NCBI RefSeq assembly: GCF_001039355.2
Contig: NW_019775707.1
Span: 98,274 to 129,749 of the forward strand
Direction: 5' to 3'
DNA from: Lingula anatina
Lineage: Eukaryota; Brachiopoda; Lingulata; Lingulida; Lingulidae
Length of the DNA stretch: 31,476 nt
The notes under the pieces were generated by a model. That model made no database searches. It was not told the DNA's origin and saw nothing but the letters and a program-made list of their open reading frames with translations. This document shows positions 7,858 to 18,887 of the stretch, in pieces (the stretch's first letter is position 1; each line of letters begins with the position of its first letter). Made by a program: the position numbers and the translations under genes.

Positions 7858-10258
7858 CGATATACCTGTCAAAAAGGTGTTATTTCTAACCTGGCGGCTC
7901 TCATGACGACAGGTAGATCGAGATTTTATCTCACCACCGCTTTAGCATTTATATATGAGACCTCTGACCTGATGATAACGCATGATAAACTGTCCTGTGC
8001 TGGATTTTCTACCTGCCTGTTTAATGAATAACACTTTTTTGTAAGATTCTTTAGGGAATTGTTTCCAACACAAACATTTGCTCCACATTACACAAGTAAT
8101 ATTTTGGTTGTTTTAATTGAAAAAATGGGTAATTGTAAAACAAATATTTATCATTTATAAATGGACACTCGGAAAGAGCACACAGGTATATATGCACCCC
8201 AGTTTGGGCAAAGTTAGGAGTTAAATTCTGACTGCAATACTGCAATGTCATTTTAAGAAATCATGAGAAAAAAAAACGCTTATAAAATAAGAACTTTATC
8301 AAAATACGGGTGGGCCTGAACCACCAACCTTTCGGTTAACAGCCAAACACGCTAGCCGAGACGTGGCTTTGGCAGCCTCAATTTCCGTGGAAATGGGACA
8401 AGAAAAGGTTCGGAAGATTTTTAACCTTAAAAAGTTTTTTAAAATGTATATTTCAAGGCATATTTACAAGTGTTCTGGCGGTTTTCAGCCCATTCTCGCA
8501 TTTCTCTCGTTTTCAGTGCAGCGTTGCTGCAGTACAGAGAAATTTCGTTGTTATAAATCTAGAAGGCAAACTGTCGGTTACGATCGTTAGTTAACAGCCT
8601 TTTGGCAATCTAATAAACAACAAATAACACGTCATGTATACTAGTATTTTTGTGCAGATGACACCTCTTAAAATTCAGATTTTCCTTTTCTTTGTGATTG
8701 ACCAAATGACGATGTACACGACGTAAAATTCCAAAGCAGATGCAGTAATCACGGCGTAATAAAGAAATTAAATACCGGGGAACGTAATATAATGAAAAAT
8801 GAGGCCATTGACATCCCTTCATATTATTCTTTGTGAAATTAAAAAGTCCCTTTGTTTATGGTAGGCGTATGTTATTACGGATGAGATAGATCTGATATAT
8901 AAGCAAAGAATAGATAAATTTCATTTATTTTTAAAAACACCAAGTAAACACATTTACTGGAAACTTGATGTCAAGGTCCGTAGTTACAGTCCGTTGTTAA
9001 GTACATGTATTTATCAAAGAGTTTTTTAGAGAAACACCACAGCACGTTTTTCAGTGGATGCTGGGGCTTGGTTGTGTGTCATTCAGTGTGACTTTCATTC
9101 ACCAGACTTTATTTTAACTTTTCTTTCTGTTGATTGACTTTTTTTATTTATTCATTTCTTTTTTTTTTTTTCAGTCTTGATTCCTGTTTTTGGAGCCTTT
9201 TCTTCTTTTTCATCTCTCGTTAATTTGCACCTCTTGTTTTACTGTTTTCAGGATTGTTGGGTTTCTGCTTCTCCTTAACTCTCTGTCAGTATGCACTAAT
9301 TTCTTTTCTTTACTTTAGTCTTCGTTTTTTTAACTTCTGTGTTACGTGCATTCAACGTATAACGTCTTCCTTACGTGCTTCAGCAAGATTATCTTTACGG
9401 ATATTAGCTCTTTGACGTCTTTTTTTTTTTCAAATTATTTTTTGCTCAAAGTAAAATTTTCAAGATCCCTTTTTCTTTTCCTATTTGGCTTTTTGTTTAT
9501 TGTCATCCATATTTGATACTTCATTCACTGAGAGTATAATAAATGTACTTTTAATTATGCATGTACTGAAGTGTTCGTACCGTGTTCGTACCAAAATATA
9601 TCATATACATTAATCCATAGAATATGAATCCATATATATACAGTTTATTATTTTGCAATTAGCTATATTTGGCAATATATTCAAACCAATATTGTTCATT
9701 TTGAATGCAAAGAGTAGCACCTTTACTGATTTTATTTCTTTGCAAAATCTCTTGCCTGACTCTAATTAATCAGTATCACTTTATCGAATATATATTTTTA
9801 TACAATGTTTTTCTAAACATCACAAGACATGAATGCATTTTATATAGTCTAAAACAATATTTTGTACCATATTTTGATGTTTTATCATCATTGATAAGTA
9901 GCCAGTTATCAATTGGTTAATGTATAACTCGGGGGTACGGACACTACAGTGGGGGTTCGGACACTACATTTGGCACCAAATGTTTTTCATTGCATTAACA
10001 AAAATAAGTAAAATGTGTATCAAAGCCCGTATCTGCAAAATAGTTAAAAGATGTATTTTTCTCAGAACATATCTTTGGATGAACCTGCTCGAATAGGAGA
10101 CAGATGTTGTGGGAATTATATACCAATATCATATTCACCATAAATCACTGACATAAAGAGCTAGTGCATCATCTTTATGACCTTAATTGCAAATGACCCA
10201 CCGTAACAGCTAAAATGGGTACTTTTTGAACACATAATTGGCTATATTTTTGTAAATG
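7858..10258. other. Conserved spacer between genes B and A
   Basis: No exon supported. It aligns nearly throughout to 22073-24640, at about 95% or better from 8880 on. It is T-rich on the plus strand (9120-9500). In 9930-9975 a 20-bp tandem doubling of a GGACACTACA-containing unit is present here but single in the other copy (24308). I looked for further IPT, transmembrane or GAP exons on the minus strand and saw none. Confidence 0.6.
8309..8360 (-). pseudogene. tRNA-Asn fragment
   Basis: Matches the T arm, anticodon arm and part of the D arm of the tRNA-Asn at 7784-7857, with substitutions (AGCCAAACACGC in place of AGCCGAACGCGC). It lacks both halves of the acceptor stem. A second copy is at 22520-22570. 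It is about 500 bp from the intact tRNA. Confidence 0.8.
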
Positions 10259-10285
10259 GTTATCCTATTATTATAATTCTTTTTT

Positions 10286-10291
10286 TTTATT
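10286..10291 (-). promoter_or_regulatory. Poly(A) signal of gene B
   Basis: AATAAA on the minus strand, about 68 bases after the TGA at 10359-10361. The homologous signal is at 24652-24657 after the third copy's stop. It supports a real transcript end right after PSI3. Confidence 0.6.
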
Positions 10292-10358
10292 TTGCTTCTG
10301 TGAAAAGTGTCTTTAATATTAGTCTATCAGCAATCTCCAATTATAAATTGTTAATTTA

Positions 10359-10561
10359 TCAGACACTTGTAACATTCACCACATTTAATTGTTCACCCTG
10401 ATTGTGAAACAGCCGATCAGGACAAGTGCTCTTAGCTGGTGCACTGCACGTTGGTCGATACTTGCACGTCCCTCCACAGAAAGCACAGCCAAATTTTGTA
10501 TCCACACCACCAATACATGTGCCACATGTGGCCCCCATGACGTCACATTTGTACAGGGTGG
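10359..10561 (-). CDS. Gene B exon 12: PSI3 and stop codon
   Basis: A 203-nt terminal exon, acceptor ATTTTTCAG. It encodes TLYKCDVMGATCGTCIGG, then FGCAFCGGTCKYRPTC, a PSI domain with eight cysteines, corresponding to the plexin 'LYKC..C.LC...FECGWC' region. After SAPAKSTCPDR the protein ends in a 17-residue hydrophilic tail with one N-glycosylation site (NVT) and TGA. No transmembrane segment. Confidence 0.88.
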
Positions 10562-13500
10562 CTGAAAAATATTGAAAATATTACCAAATAATTAATACAT
10601 GTTCAACATGAATACATGAATGCGTATCCATAATGTGTGTAAGTGTTACAAATAGTAGTTCATATGCATGCAGTATGTTTCCATTTTAGGAGATCTCTTA
10701 TTATTGAGGAGATTTGGGCGTTATTCTGTTTTTTACCAAAATGGAATAATAATAATAATTTTTATTAGACGATCGGTTGAATGAAACAATTACTATATTT
10801 TGTGCGCTTATGAAGAAGGCATTTTATCCCATGATAAAAATGAGATCATTCCTTTTGTAACTCGTGCGTAAAAATATGCGCCTCACAGGGAAAAAGACGG
10901 GAACGTATACATATACAGCGCATGTAAAAATAGCAATACACTTACCGCTCACTTGAGAGCCGATGGGTTGGTCTATCACATGGTTATTATTCCAGATTAC
11001 TTGGATTTCATGTCTCTCCTGGCCTGTGATGGCTGTATACACATACTGAGATATGAGAAGAACAAGCAGCCAATTATAATTGTATCAATATAGATCTAAA
11101 TATATAAGGCATTCCTGAAGTTGCAAAACTTCTACATAGAATGCATAAGTTGGGGTTTGGATACGGTCACTTGCCTTACAAAATCAGTATTTTGAGGGCA
11201 CAAATATTCGATCTGAAATGCTATCAGCTACTGTAAAATAGCGTGACATTTAAAAGATTATATATCATATATACAGTACGAGTATATGCTTTGCATCATA
11301 TCTACTCACAGCGTGGCTCTGGCAGTCTATGGCACTATCATTCTGTCTGATAGCTGGGACTGTGTTAGTGCCTATCTTACACTGATAATCACCTTGGCCA
11401 GCCTGGAATATCATTAAGGTTAGGTTGAGAATAACCCAAATGATTGCAGAGTACAGCTAAATGTGGGGCTTCATTCATATATTCCTAATCAAATTTTGTT
11501 TTGAGTTCGAAGGTCTCATTTATGTCAGCCTTGTCATAGACACTGACTTGGAACTGAACTCTTGCTTTATGGTAAGAATGAAAAATCACAGTTTACCTTC
11601 CCATAATTCTTAGGTACAGTATGTATATCGCCAATTTGAATTAAAACATAAGTAGGAAGAGCGTATAACTACAAGTACAAACTGCTAACAACAACGTGTT
11701 TTACAACCACATTTAAGTGAATCTTTACCTGTGGCACAGGTAGGTTCTTCCCACTCAGTGAGATCACCTTGGTGACCCCAGCAGGTAACAGGACGTCCTG
11801 TGCACGTGGCAGAAGCTGGGGACACAGGGTGGGGCCTTTAATACTAACAGTGTCATGGCTCTGAAATGACGGAAACAAGACGGTGCGATTACTAATTAAT
11901 AAAATATGTTTCTGTTCTTGAACACCGAAATTAAAGACCGTGCATAAATAAAAGGATATTTATTTCTCATTTCAATGGTGTTTCGCATTTAAGCAAGCAT
12001 CAGAAACAGGAGTTTTTTTTTCTTTGTCCGTTGACACGTTTAAGAGAACCAGTACAAAACACATTCACTTGAAACTACATATTTCTGCATGTGTGGCCAG
12101 TATTATGTGGCTTTAGATATATTTTTAAGAAATAAAGTATACACGGAGTAATTAGCAAAGAATTGAACGTACATTCTGTCCTGGTATCACCCCTCCACTA
12201 GGACTACAAGTACTGCTGGCGTGGGTGCACTTGTTAGCATATATACTCCAGTCACAGGCCCAACAACTGCTGGTACAAGAGACACATCTAACAATAAGAA
12301 CTACAGGCTTAGCCACATGTCCTCACCGTATGTATGTATATGTAAAATGTGTAATTGTACCCGTATGCGTGGTGTTGTCTTCTGTCACCATTCCACAACG
12401 ACTAAGAATTCCACGAACGGCCACGAATTGATAAATCACAGGTTTCTTGGATAAATCTGGATATAATTTTTAAGTTCGTAACTGTTTCTTATTTCATGTC
12501 AATCAGTTCTTGCAAGTATGAGACGGTGAAATCGGCACTTAAGTTTCAAATCAGTCTTCTTTTTATCTCAGGTTGTTTTCATATCCCTTTTCTAGGGCCA
12601 ATACTATAGCTGCCCTGTGTTGAACATCCATTTTGAAGTAAAACCCAAGTAGGGACAGTTCCATTTATACTAAAAATGTGCAAAATCCCGCGATTTCTAA
12701 AATCCGTGGAATTCATAGTCAGTGTGGAATAGGGACATTTCAGGACACACACAATCATTTGAAATACTAAGGTGCCACGTTTATTATCCGTCTGTTTGCA
12801 CATGTACAAGTTATTTTAGTTATATAGTTAGTTAAATAGTTGTATTAGTGCGGATGCTTTTTAATTAATGTCTATCAAAATTAAATTGTGTCCTTTAAGA
12901 ATAATCTTGATTAGGTAGAGATGAAGATATATATCATATATTGGAAATAATCAGTTAATGTTCACACTTCGAATTGCTTTGGTTACACAATGCAGCAAGT
13001 AACGTCTAAGCAATGAATTTGCATTTTTTTAAAAATTGTTTCGTGAACTTAGGGACTTCGTAGTCATTCCAATAAGCTAGAGAGATAATGTGTAACAATA
13101 CAATACCCTGAGTGTGCGCCACAGTCAAAATATGTGAAGTTGGTCGTCAGAAACTTGACTCCTGTTGTTACTGATTTGATAGATAAGGGTATTGTTACGT
13201 GATCTGAAACGATTGTCATTCTTACTTTAGCACGCTATTCAATATACATGCCTTTAATTAGAAATATATAGATTCTTAAAGAGCAAACGTGATCCATTGT
13301 TGCGGTAATAGGCAAACCCCTGTTTCGAAAAAATAATTGAACTTCTAGTAGAATTATTGTTGCTATTATATTTCTCATTCCACAACTTTTGGGCGGTACA
13401 TTAATAACATAAAAATTATTCTAAGAAAGGCACAAGGTACATTAAATATTCTTTCCTAAAATACACGTTCAAAAACTGAATGAAAATTAAAATGTAAAAG

Positions 13501-16500
13501 CTGTACGGAAGTGAGCGTGTTTTGGAGATACACTTATGTTACAGGTATATTTGCGAGCATTGCTAATAGTCGGATTATGTATTTATGGATAAGAGTGAGG
13601 TATATTTTTAGATGTACAAGAAGGACCACACCCCTTACCGTCCCCAGTTGGTATAGTAGGTAAGCTGGTTGGTGTGTCACATGTCACCAAGTTCCCCCCA
13701 ATGACTGTGGTACTGACAGCTATGGTATCAAATACACACTGGTAGGTCTGGCCTGAGGGTAGCAGGCTTACTGAGAGGTTCAACTACAAACACGAATGAA
13801 ACAGTGATTCTTTGCTTCGATGGTTACTTATACTTTAACTTCAATAAGTATATCAAGCTAATGTGATAATAATAGTACTTCATCCATGGAAATCTCGATG
13901 CATATTTTCGTGTTTTGCGGTGCATAGTGATCACGTGACCGGTTATTGCACTGCTTGCATGGGACCGTCAGTCTTTAACAAGTTGATACGCAGACTTACA
14001 GATCCGCGGATCAAATTTGGTTAACCCACTTAAAGGTCCTTCAATGGACTCCCCGCCTCCCACATGCGATATCCATGCAGGGGCCTAGCAATTGAACCTT
14101 GGGCCGAGATTTAACCCATTTATTTGCTAGGCCCCTGCGGGCCCGACGCGTGTGGTAGGCGTGGAGACCATTAGAGAATTATACTTAATCGTTTTCAAGC
14201 GGGGTAAGCCATATTTGATCCCCGGAGCAGTAAGTTTGCGGATCAAGTATTCTGAATACAGAGGCGAGCTAGGGGGTCTGCGCCATTCACCTTACTGCGC
14301 ATGAGCATAGATATATGGTAAAACAGTGAAGTCCATTGGCACAAGCTGTTCTACGAGCGTATTTCTGGACTCAATACAAGCGAGTCCACCATACGATATC
14401 ACGATTATTGGTTACTTTGCCAAATGAAACAAAAGTTGGTTGTGCAATATATGCACGCACATATCAATTCTTTGTACCTGTGTGGGTCTGGCTAGAGGTG
14501 TGTTTGGTGGTGAAATGGTATTGATCTTGGCACACTGTCCATTATCAAACGGAAGCCATCTTCCTGAGCCATCTGCATTCGAGCATTGACTTTCTCTGCT
14601 GCATCTAAAAAAATAAACACATGAAGCAGATGGTTCCTTGCATTAAAAGACGGTTTTTCATTCCACCTTAAATAACATAGCATCATGTTGGATAACAAAA
14701 ACGGATGAAGGAAAAAGATCTTTGTGGAAGTTATGCGTGCGTTACCAGTATATTCAAAACTGTCTGTGTCAGTTCATGCAAGTCACTATCCGCGTAGAAA
14801 AATATGCTTATTATATTATTTCTTCGCAAAATTCTACTAAACATACTTAAAATATAAATACAGATTCGAAAAAAAACGTATCAAGTAGGCCGAACGCCTA
14901 GACAACATATCTGAATATGAACACGCTGCGTTCTACATTGTTTCTCTAACTTCTACAAAAACAGCGGGTTTAACCATCAAGTATGCAAAGCAAATCGTTC
15001 AAATGTTTACACACAATATTCTATTCTTAGACTGCATTCTTATTACCTTACAGTACTAGCAGGATCGATGTATCTCAGCGGGGATTCTGGCTAAGGCGCT
15101 GTCAGTGCATGTGATCGGCTTAATTGTCTAGCACGCTCCTCGCAAAGCATATAAGCCGTTTAAACTGAATGCAATTTAGCGACAATTTTAAATAAAATTT
15201 TAAAACGCAGCAAGTAGCTATTAAATAATACATTTTAATATGAACACATTGAATGTTTAATTGGTTCTCGAACTTCTAAAAAACAGCGGGTTTTAGCCAT
15301 CAGGTATGCAAAGCAAATCGTTCAAATGCGAACACACAATATTCTTACTTGTTCTCCAGACTACACCACCCACAGAACGGGTCTCTGGATGCCAGACAAT
15401 TATTACAATATTCTTACTTGTTCTCCAGATTACACCACCCACAGAACGGATCTCTTGATGCCAGACAACCATCACAACTACTGTAACTACCGCAGTCTGC
15501 TACCTTCAGTTTACTGACCTGGAAAAAGTTTGATATATACTTACATATTTGACTCATTTTATAATCTAAATCGAAAGTCCTGCTTTCATTACATCCAGTT
15601 CTTGGGCAAAAAAATGAATGGATATCCCAAATACATGAAACATTTGGGCCACGCCCATCTTAGATCAAATTACGCGCATAATAAATCCAATAAAAATACA
15701 AATCTTAAAGACCAAGTATGACTTTTACCTATTTAAAAAGAGCCATTTTAAGATTTTAAAAATGTACTTTGGTTTATGTCCCCATATAACTACATATTCG
15801 TGTTTATTCTACTTTTTCTAGCCCCTTAAGTGCCAGCTCTAGAGAACTCACCTTGTATTTGGTCATAACATACACGTACTCTTCTGTGGTATCTAACTGT
15901 ATATCTTTTACCTTATCGTTTGACACTTGTACTGATGCATATTCCACAGCAGTTGTATTAGACTGGATTAATATCTGAAGACATTAACGGTTAGAAAGTT
16001 CACGAAAGGTTTGTTGGGGCATATGTAAAACAGATATTTTAAAAAACAAGTTTGAACAAAATGTGCAAAAAATGCTTTAGCTAGAATACATTAAAAATCA
16101 TTTCCCTATTAAATACACGGAATTTGATGCCCTAACAAAAACGAGTACTTCGTCTAACTAAATATAAAACCCTTATTCATAATCAAGTACGCTTTCAGTT
16201 TAAAAAATTAGTAGGTAGGTTTTATCATACGTTTTTAAACCGTGGAAGTTAATTTCCATAATTAAACAAAAGAAAAATTCGGCTGTGTACTGTTCGCGTA
16301 TTAAAATACAAGAAAACCAACAACTCAATTGTGCCGTACCTTTTTTAGTTGCCCGTCAGCATTTCCTACAAAAGCCACAGTGTAGCTGGTGGTGGTTGTT
16401 GTGGCTACTACTGTCCATGTGGACGACGTGGCTGTCAGAGCAGGGGTTGATGTTACCGGGGTGGTTGACACTAGGGGAGCGTTAGCACCGCCATACCAGT

Positions 16501-18465
16501 AGTCATGGTTACAGTAGCTTGACCCGTAGTTGAATGACTGGGGATGTAAAAGTAGTACCCAGTAAATGTAAAATGCATGACGAACGGCAAAAATATCATG
16601 TTTATTGACACCCCCCTAAAACAGAATCCACGCACAAACGAAAGGCACCATTTAAAGCAATAATAACTCTTCCTTTAAGATTCAAATTTCCGCAAGAAAT
16701 ACATTGTAAACAACGCATGGAAATATATTATATTGCATTTTACCACTTAAACGGCTGTTACTGTTATAAAACTAAAATCAATAGGGCTTTTGATTCCTTT
16801 CTTCCCGGTCGTTAATACATCCGTTGCCAATGACGTTGGGGTGTCAAGCGGATTCTCGTGTTCATTCGAGACCAAAATAATATATATGGCGCCATAAGCA
16901 GACACATGATGCAATCTGCAGACGTAAGTTACAAGTTTTTGTACAGTGCGTCGGATAACGAAAAGCCCTGAATTGCACACATTGTAGATATAAATGCATT
17001 TTTAGAATAAAGACGAATATATCTTATGAATCTTATATTATTGTTATATAGTGTTGTTGTTGTCTGCTTTTCCCGCGGTTTTAAGTAGGTCACCAGAAAA
17101 TATCGCTCAGAGAGGGCTCCGTCAGTTAAAATCTCTTAAGATGTATTATGACTCTTAAGAGATTTTAACAAAAAAACGAACGTTTAGGGGAAAAAAACCT
17201 GGACTAACTTTGAATGCAGGAATGGGGTCGTTGACCATTGGTTAGTACGGGAAAATTGCCGTTTAATCCAGGAATATCTCATTTTTTGCCAAAACGAAGA
17301 GTTATTATGACTTTAAGATTAAGAGCACAGCTGTGGTTGAAATAAATAAAAGTAAACTTACGCTAAAATAAGCACATCTTCGTGAACCTCCTGGAAAATG
17401 TTCAGCCTCAGTATTTCCATGTCCACTGTAACACTGCTCGTATTTCTCTTTTATTATATTGTTTATACCCTCCATTGCAAAGACACACAAAGCCGTGCTA
17501 GATCCTTTTACAAAAGTTCCCACTAGTACACTATCATTTCCCAGTTTTGTTACCGATACTGATTTTGCAAGATTGAACGACACGCTCGGATTGGCCCCTG
17601 CGCAACGCAAGGGCATCTCGAAATATGAATAATAGTTTGCATCACTCTGGCAGATTCGAACTAATCTGGATTCATACTCTGTGCTTGTAAGTGTTGTCCT
17701 TTGGTTCGTGATGAAATAACTATAACCATCCAAAGAGAACCCACAAACGTAATTTACTGGATAAGTACTTCGAGCAGTTTCAGAGAGGGTTATGTACGTT
17801 CCCGTACCGGACACTGCGTTGTAGTTAGTTAATTCCAGTGTCTGTAGAGATCTTGTACTAACAGCTGCCACCTGTTCCCGAAGTCTGCCACTCTCCCCCT
17901 GTCCCGTGTACGTAGAAGCCACATATAGAACGTCTTCCTGGGACCTGTGGTACCAGTTCTTAGGCCCCGGTGCTATAAAAGCAACAGTGGAAGCATCGGG
18001 AGAATTGGTGGCAACGTAATTTTCCCTAGGGTCAGAGCCACGGTGTGGAGTTACCTGTGATATATCAGTGACTGGTCGAGACTCACAAGTACCTTGATAT
18101 ACACTACCACAAGATATCAGTTTACCCCCAGACTGGTCTACTACTAGGATTTTGTTGTAGTTGTCTGTGAGTGTTTCTTGTGAGCAGGAAGAAGGAGGTG
18201 GACTACAGTAAGGACTATCCGTGACTGGTCCAGTGGTTGCGTTCTGTAACAGTTGCAAGTCACCATCCAGTCGGTACAGAGTATTAACAGCTCCAACATA
18301 TACAGTACCAGTTTCGTTGTCAAACGCCATGTTGTTAAACTCTACCGTTGTCTGCCCACTTGGATAAGAACTGACAATTGTGGAGGTGGATGCTTTACCG
18401 GTCAGATTGAATACTAGAGCGGAGAGGAATAGCAACGTCACAAACTTCGTTCCTGTTCGCTGCAT
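10359..18465 (-). CDS. Gene B: secreted plexin-like receptor ectodomain
   Basis: Complete gene, 11 coding exons: 18465-17362, 16537-16340, 15974-15852, 15518-15418, 14604-14478, 13783-13639, 12321-12173, 11860-11729, 11402-11310, 11045-10946, 10561-10359. All junctions are GT-AG with matching phases, giving 2475 nt and 824 residues. Order: signal peptide (1-25), Sema (about 30-475), PSI1 (about 483-520), IPT-like, PSI2 (around 611-640), IPT-like (around 650-755), PSI3 (about 760-795), a short tail (LFHNQGEQLNVVNVTSV) and a stop. Plexins are semaphorin receptors of about 1900 residues with further IPT domains, a membrane helix and a cytoplasmic RasGAP. All of these are missing, so secretion is inferred. 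The product could bind semaphorin or another plexin as a decoy or ligand; that is inference. One of at least three tandem copies. Confidence 0.88.
10946..11045 (-). CDS. Gene B exon 11: IPT2-like, second part
   Basis: A 100-nt exon, acceptor ATCTCAG, donor GCG|GTAAGT, starting in phase 0 and ending in phase 1. It encodes YVYTAITGQERHEIQVIW, then NNNHVIDQP. This matches the plexin 'V.W.GN..ID.P' strand just before PSI3. Confidence 0.85.
11310..11402 (-). CDS. Gene B exon 10: IPT2-like, middle part
   Basis: A 93-nt, phase 0-0 exon. AGQGDYQCKIGTNTVPAIRQ, then NDSAIDCQSHA, matches the plexin segment 'RGYECVL...RVPALRFNSSSVQCQ' between PSI2 and PSI3. Confidence 0.87.
11729..11860 (-). CDS. Gene B exon 9: IPT2-like, first part
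   Basis: A 132-nt, phase 0-0 exon, acceptor CATTTCAG, donor CAG|GTAAAG. PTLCPQLLPRAQDVLLPAGV, then TKVISLSGKNLPVPQ, matches the plexin 'CP.LL......IPVGV...ITL..KNLPQPQ' motif at the start of the second IPT domain. Confidence 0.87.
12173..12321 (-). CDS. Gene B exon 8: PSI2 domain
   Basis: A 149-nt exon (phase 1 in, phase 0 out), donor AAT|GTACGT. The acceptor (ACGGTGAG) has a poor pyrimidine tract. It was chosen because it is the only AG after an in-frame stop that keeps phase, and because it gives HVAKPVVLIV, like plexin 'DHVTLPL'. Then RCVSCTSSCWACDWSIYANK and CTHASSTCSPSGG give the cysteine and tryptophan pattern of PSI2. This exon has no counterpart in the third copy. Confidence 0.75.
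12322..13638 (-). other. Intron 7 of gene B
   Basis: AT-rich, no other feature seen. The part 13070-13638 aligns to 27240-27864 in the third copy. The remainder has been replaced there by other sequence. Confidence 0.5.
13639..13783 (-). CDS. Gene B exon 7: IPT1-like, second part
   Basis: A 145-nt exon, acceptor TTTGTAG, donor ACG|GTAAGG, ending in phase 1. LNLSVSLLPSGQTYQCVFDT, then GGNLVTCDTPTSLPTIPTGD, corresponds to the plexin strand 'F.CLFG......V.C..P....PPIP.GQDHV' between PSI1 and PSI2. Confidence 0.87.
13986..14247. repeat. Foldback (inverted repeat) element in intron 6 of gene B
   Basis: Two arms of about 100 bp. Left arm runs from about 13986 to 14090 and right arm from about 14126 to 14247. 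Inner ends GCAGGGGCCTAGCA and TGCTAGGCCCCTGC are exact complements; outer parts (GGATCAAATTTGG against CCATATTTGATCC) are imperfect. Absent from the matching intron of the third copy (28010-28747). Likely a foldback MITE. Confidence 0.75.
14478..14604 (-). CDS. Gene B exon 6: rest of PSI1, start of IPT1
   Basis: A 127-nt exon, acceptor TTTTTTTAG, donor CAG|GTACAA, phase 2 in and 0 out. It completes PSI1 with KCSRESQCSN, then GRWLPFDNGQCAKINTI, matching the plexin 'CSR...C.......W.......C' pattern, and leads into ISPPNTPLARPTQ. Confidence 0.87.
15335..15467 (-). repeat. 69-bp tandem duplication of PSI1 exon end
   Basis: Two units, 15330-15398 and 15399-15467. Each includes the last part of the PSI1 exon, its donor and the first intron bases. 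The intron-side unit has become diverged non-coding sequence. An intron piece of about 78 bp is also doubled in this intron (about 14947-15025 and 15270-15347). Confidence 0.85.
15418..15518 (-). CDS. Gene B exon 5: first half of PSI1
   Basis: A 101-nt exon, acceptor TTTTTCCAG, donor AA|GTAAGA. VSKLKVADCGSYSSCDGC, then DPFCGWCNLENK. The last part of the exon and its donor are repeated 69 bp further on, within the intron. Using the second donor would run through TAA, so the first is taken. Confidence 0.87.
15852..15974 (-). CDS. Gene B exon 4: end of Sema
   Basis: A 123-nt, phase 0-0 exon, acceptor GTCTTCAG, donor AAG|GTGAGT. ILIQSNTTAVEYASVQV to YVYVMTKYK closes the Sema propeller. Confidence 0.87.
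16340..16537 (-). CDS. Gene B exon 3: late Sema
   Basis: A 198-nt, phase 0-0 exon, acceptor CATCCCCAG, donor AAG|GTACGG. Starts SFNYGSSYCNHDYWYGG, has a Thr/Ser-rich stretch (likely exposed loop) and ends TVAFVGNADGQLKK, the plexin late-Sema motif. Confidence 0.87.
16538..17361 (-). other. Intron 2 of gene B
   Basis: Non-coding. Contains a short inverted repeat at about 17120-17170 (AAAATCTCTTAAGA with its complement TCTTAAGAGATTTT). A 77-codon frame at 16747-16980 has no recognisable content. Confidence 0.5.
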
Positions 18466-18468
18466 TCT
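17362..18468 (-). CDS. Gene B exon 2: signal peptide and most of Sema
   Basis: Starts in 5' UTR at 18468 (acceptor CGTTTCCAG), with ATG at 18465. Donor AGC|GTAAGT after 17362, phase 0. 368 codons. MQRTGTKFVTLLFLSALVF is the signal peptide. VYVGAVNTLYRL, TGPVTDSPYC, ILVVDQSGGKLISCGSVYQG, YVASTYTG and ESRLVRICQ are plexin Sema strands. Compared with copy C it has six extra codons in a loop, at PGPKNWYHRSQED. Confidence 0.9.
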
Positions 18469-18852
18469 CTGGAAACGGTTTTTAAGAGTACAGGGATATA
18501 TGTGAAATAACTTACATGTACTATGACACACGGACACAGAGGGTGATGTAATGCCTCCTCCAAAAAAATGTACACATAGTGTAATTTATACAGGACAATA
18601 GTCTTTATGTAGTTGGGTATAACGTCTTTGTTAAACCCTCTACTTACGGGTTTCGAGGACTTTTTACTGTCCTCAAAAGCAGCAGAAGCCGGACGCAAGC
18701 TATGAGGACTGTTCATGATATGGGGAAAATGGAGTGGCATTTTTAAGTAACCAAACACTTCAAAGATAACTAACAAGTATTTTTTTTGTTTTGTTTTGTT
18801 TGTTTGATCATGACACAAGACATTCTACAAACACATATATCTTGAAACTTAC

Positions 18853-18887
18853 CTGAGGGACTTGAAGGCTACCAGTACGTTTATATA
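18853..18887 (-). promoter_or_regulatory. Gene B 5' UTR donor and TATA-like box
   Basis: CTCAG|GTAAGT with the exon end at 18853, and TATATAAA at 18880-18887, 27 bases upstream, same spacing as in genes A and C. See the gene A entry for the two interpretations. Confidence 0.4.

Noticed and set aside
3385-10258. Possible further plexin exons (IPT3 onwards, membrane helix, RasGAP) downstream of gene B
   Set aside because: No minus-strand frame with plexin motifs was seen between the gene B stop and the gene A start. The poly(A) signal and the next gene's 5' end argue against it.
10824-11042. Frame read through the end of exon 11 into the intron
   Set aside because: A donor (GCG|GTAAGT) after 10946 and phase agreement with the PSI3 exon show that the reading frame past it is intron.
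15293-15475. Minus-strand frame with doubled VWH..TRSVGGV
   Set aside because: A shifted frame across the 69-bp duplication of the PSI1 exon; the true frame gives DPFCGWC.
16285-16485. Plus-strand 66-codon frame
   Set aside because: Antisense of the late-Sema exon 3 of gene B (16340-16537).
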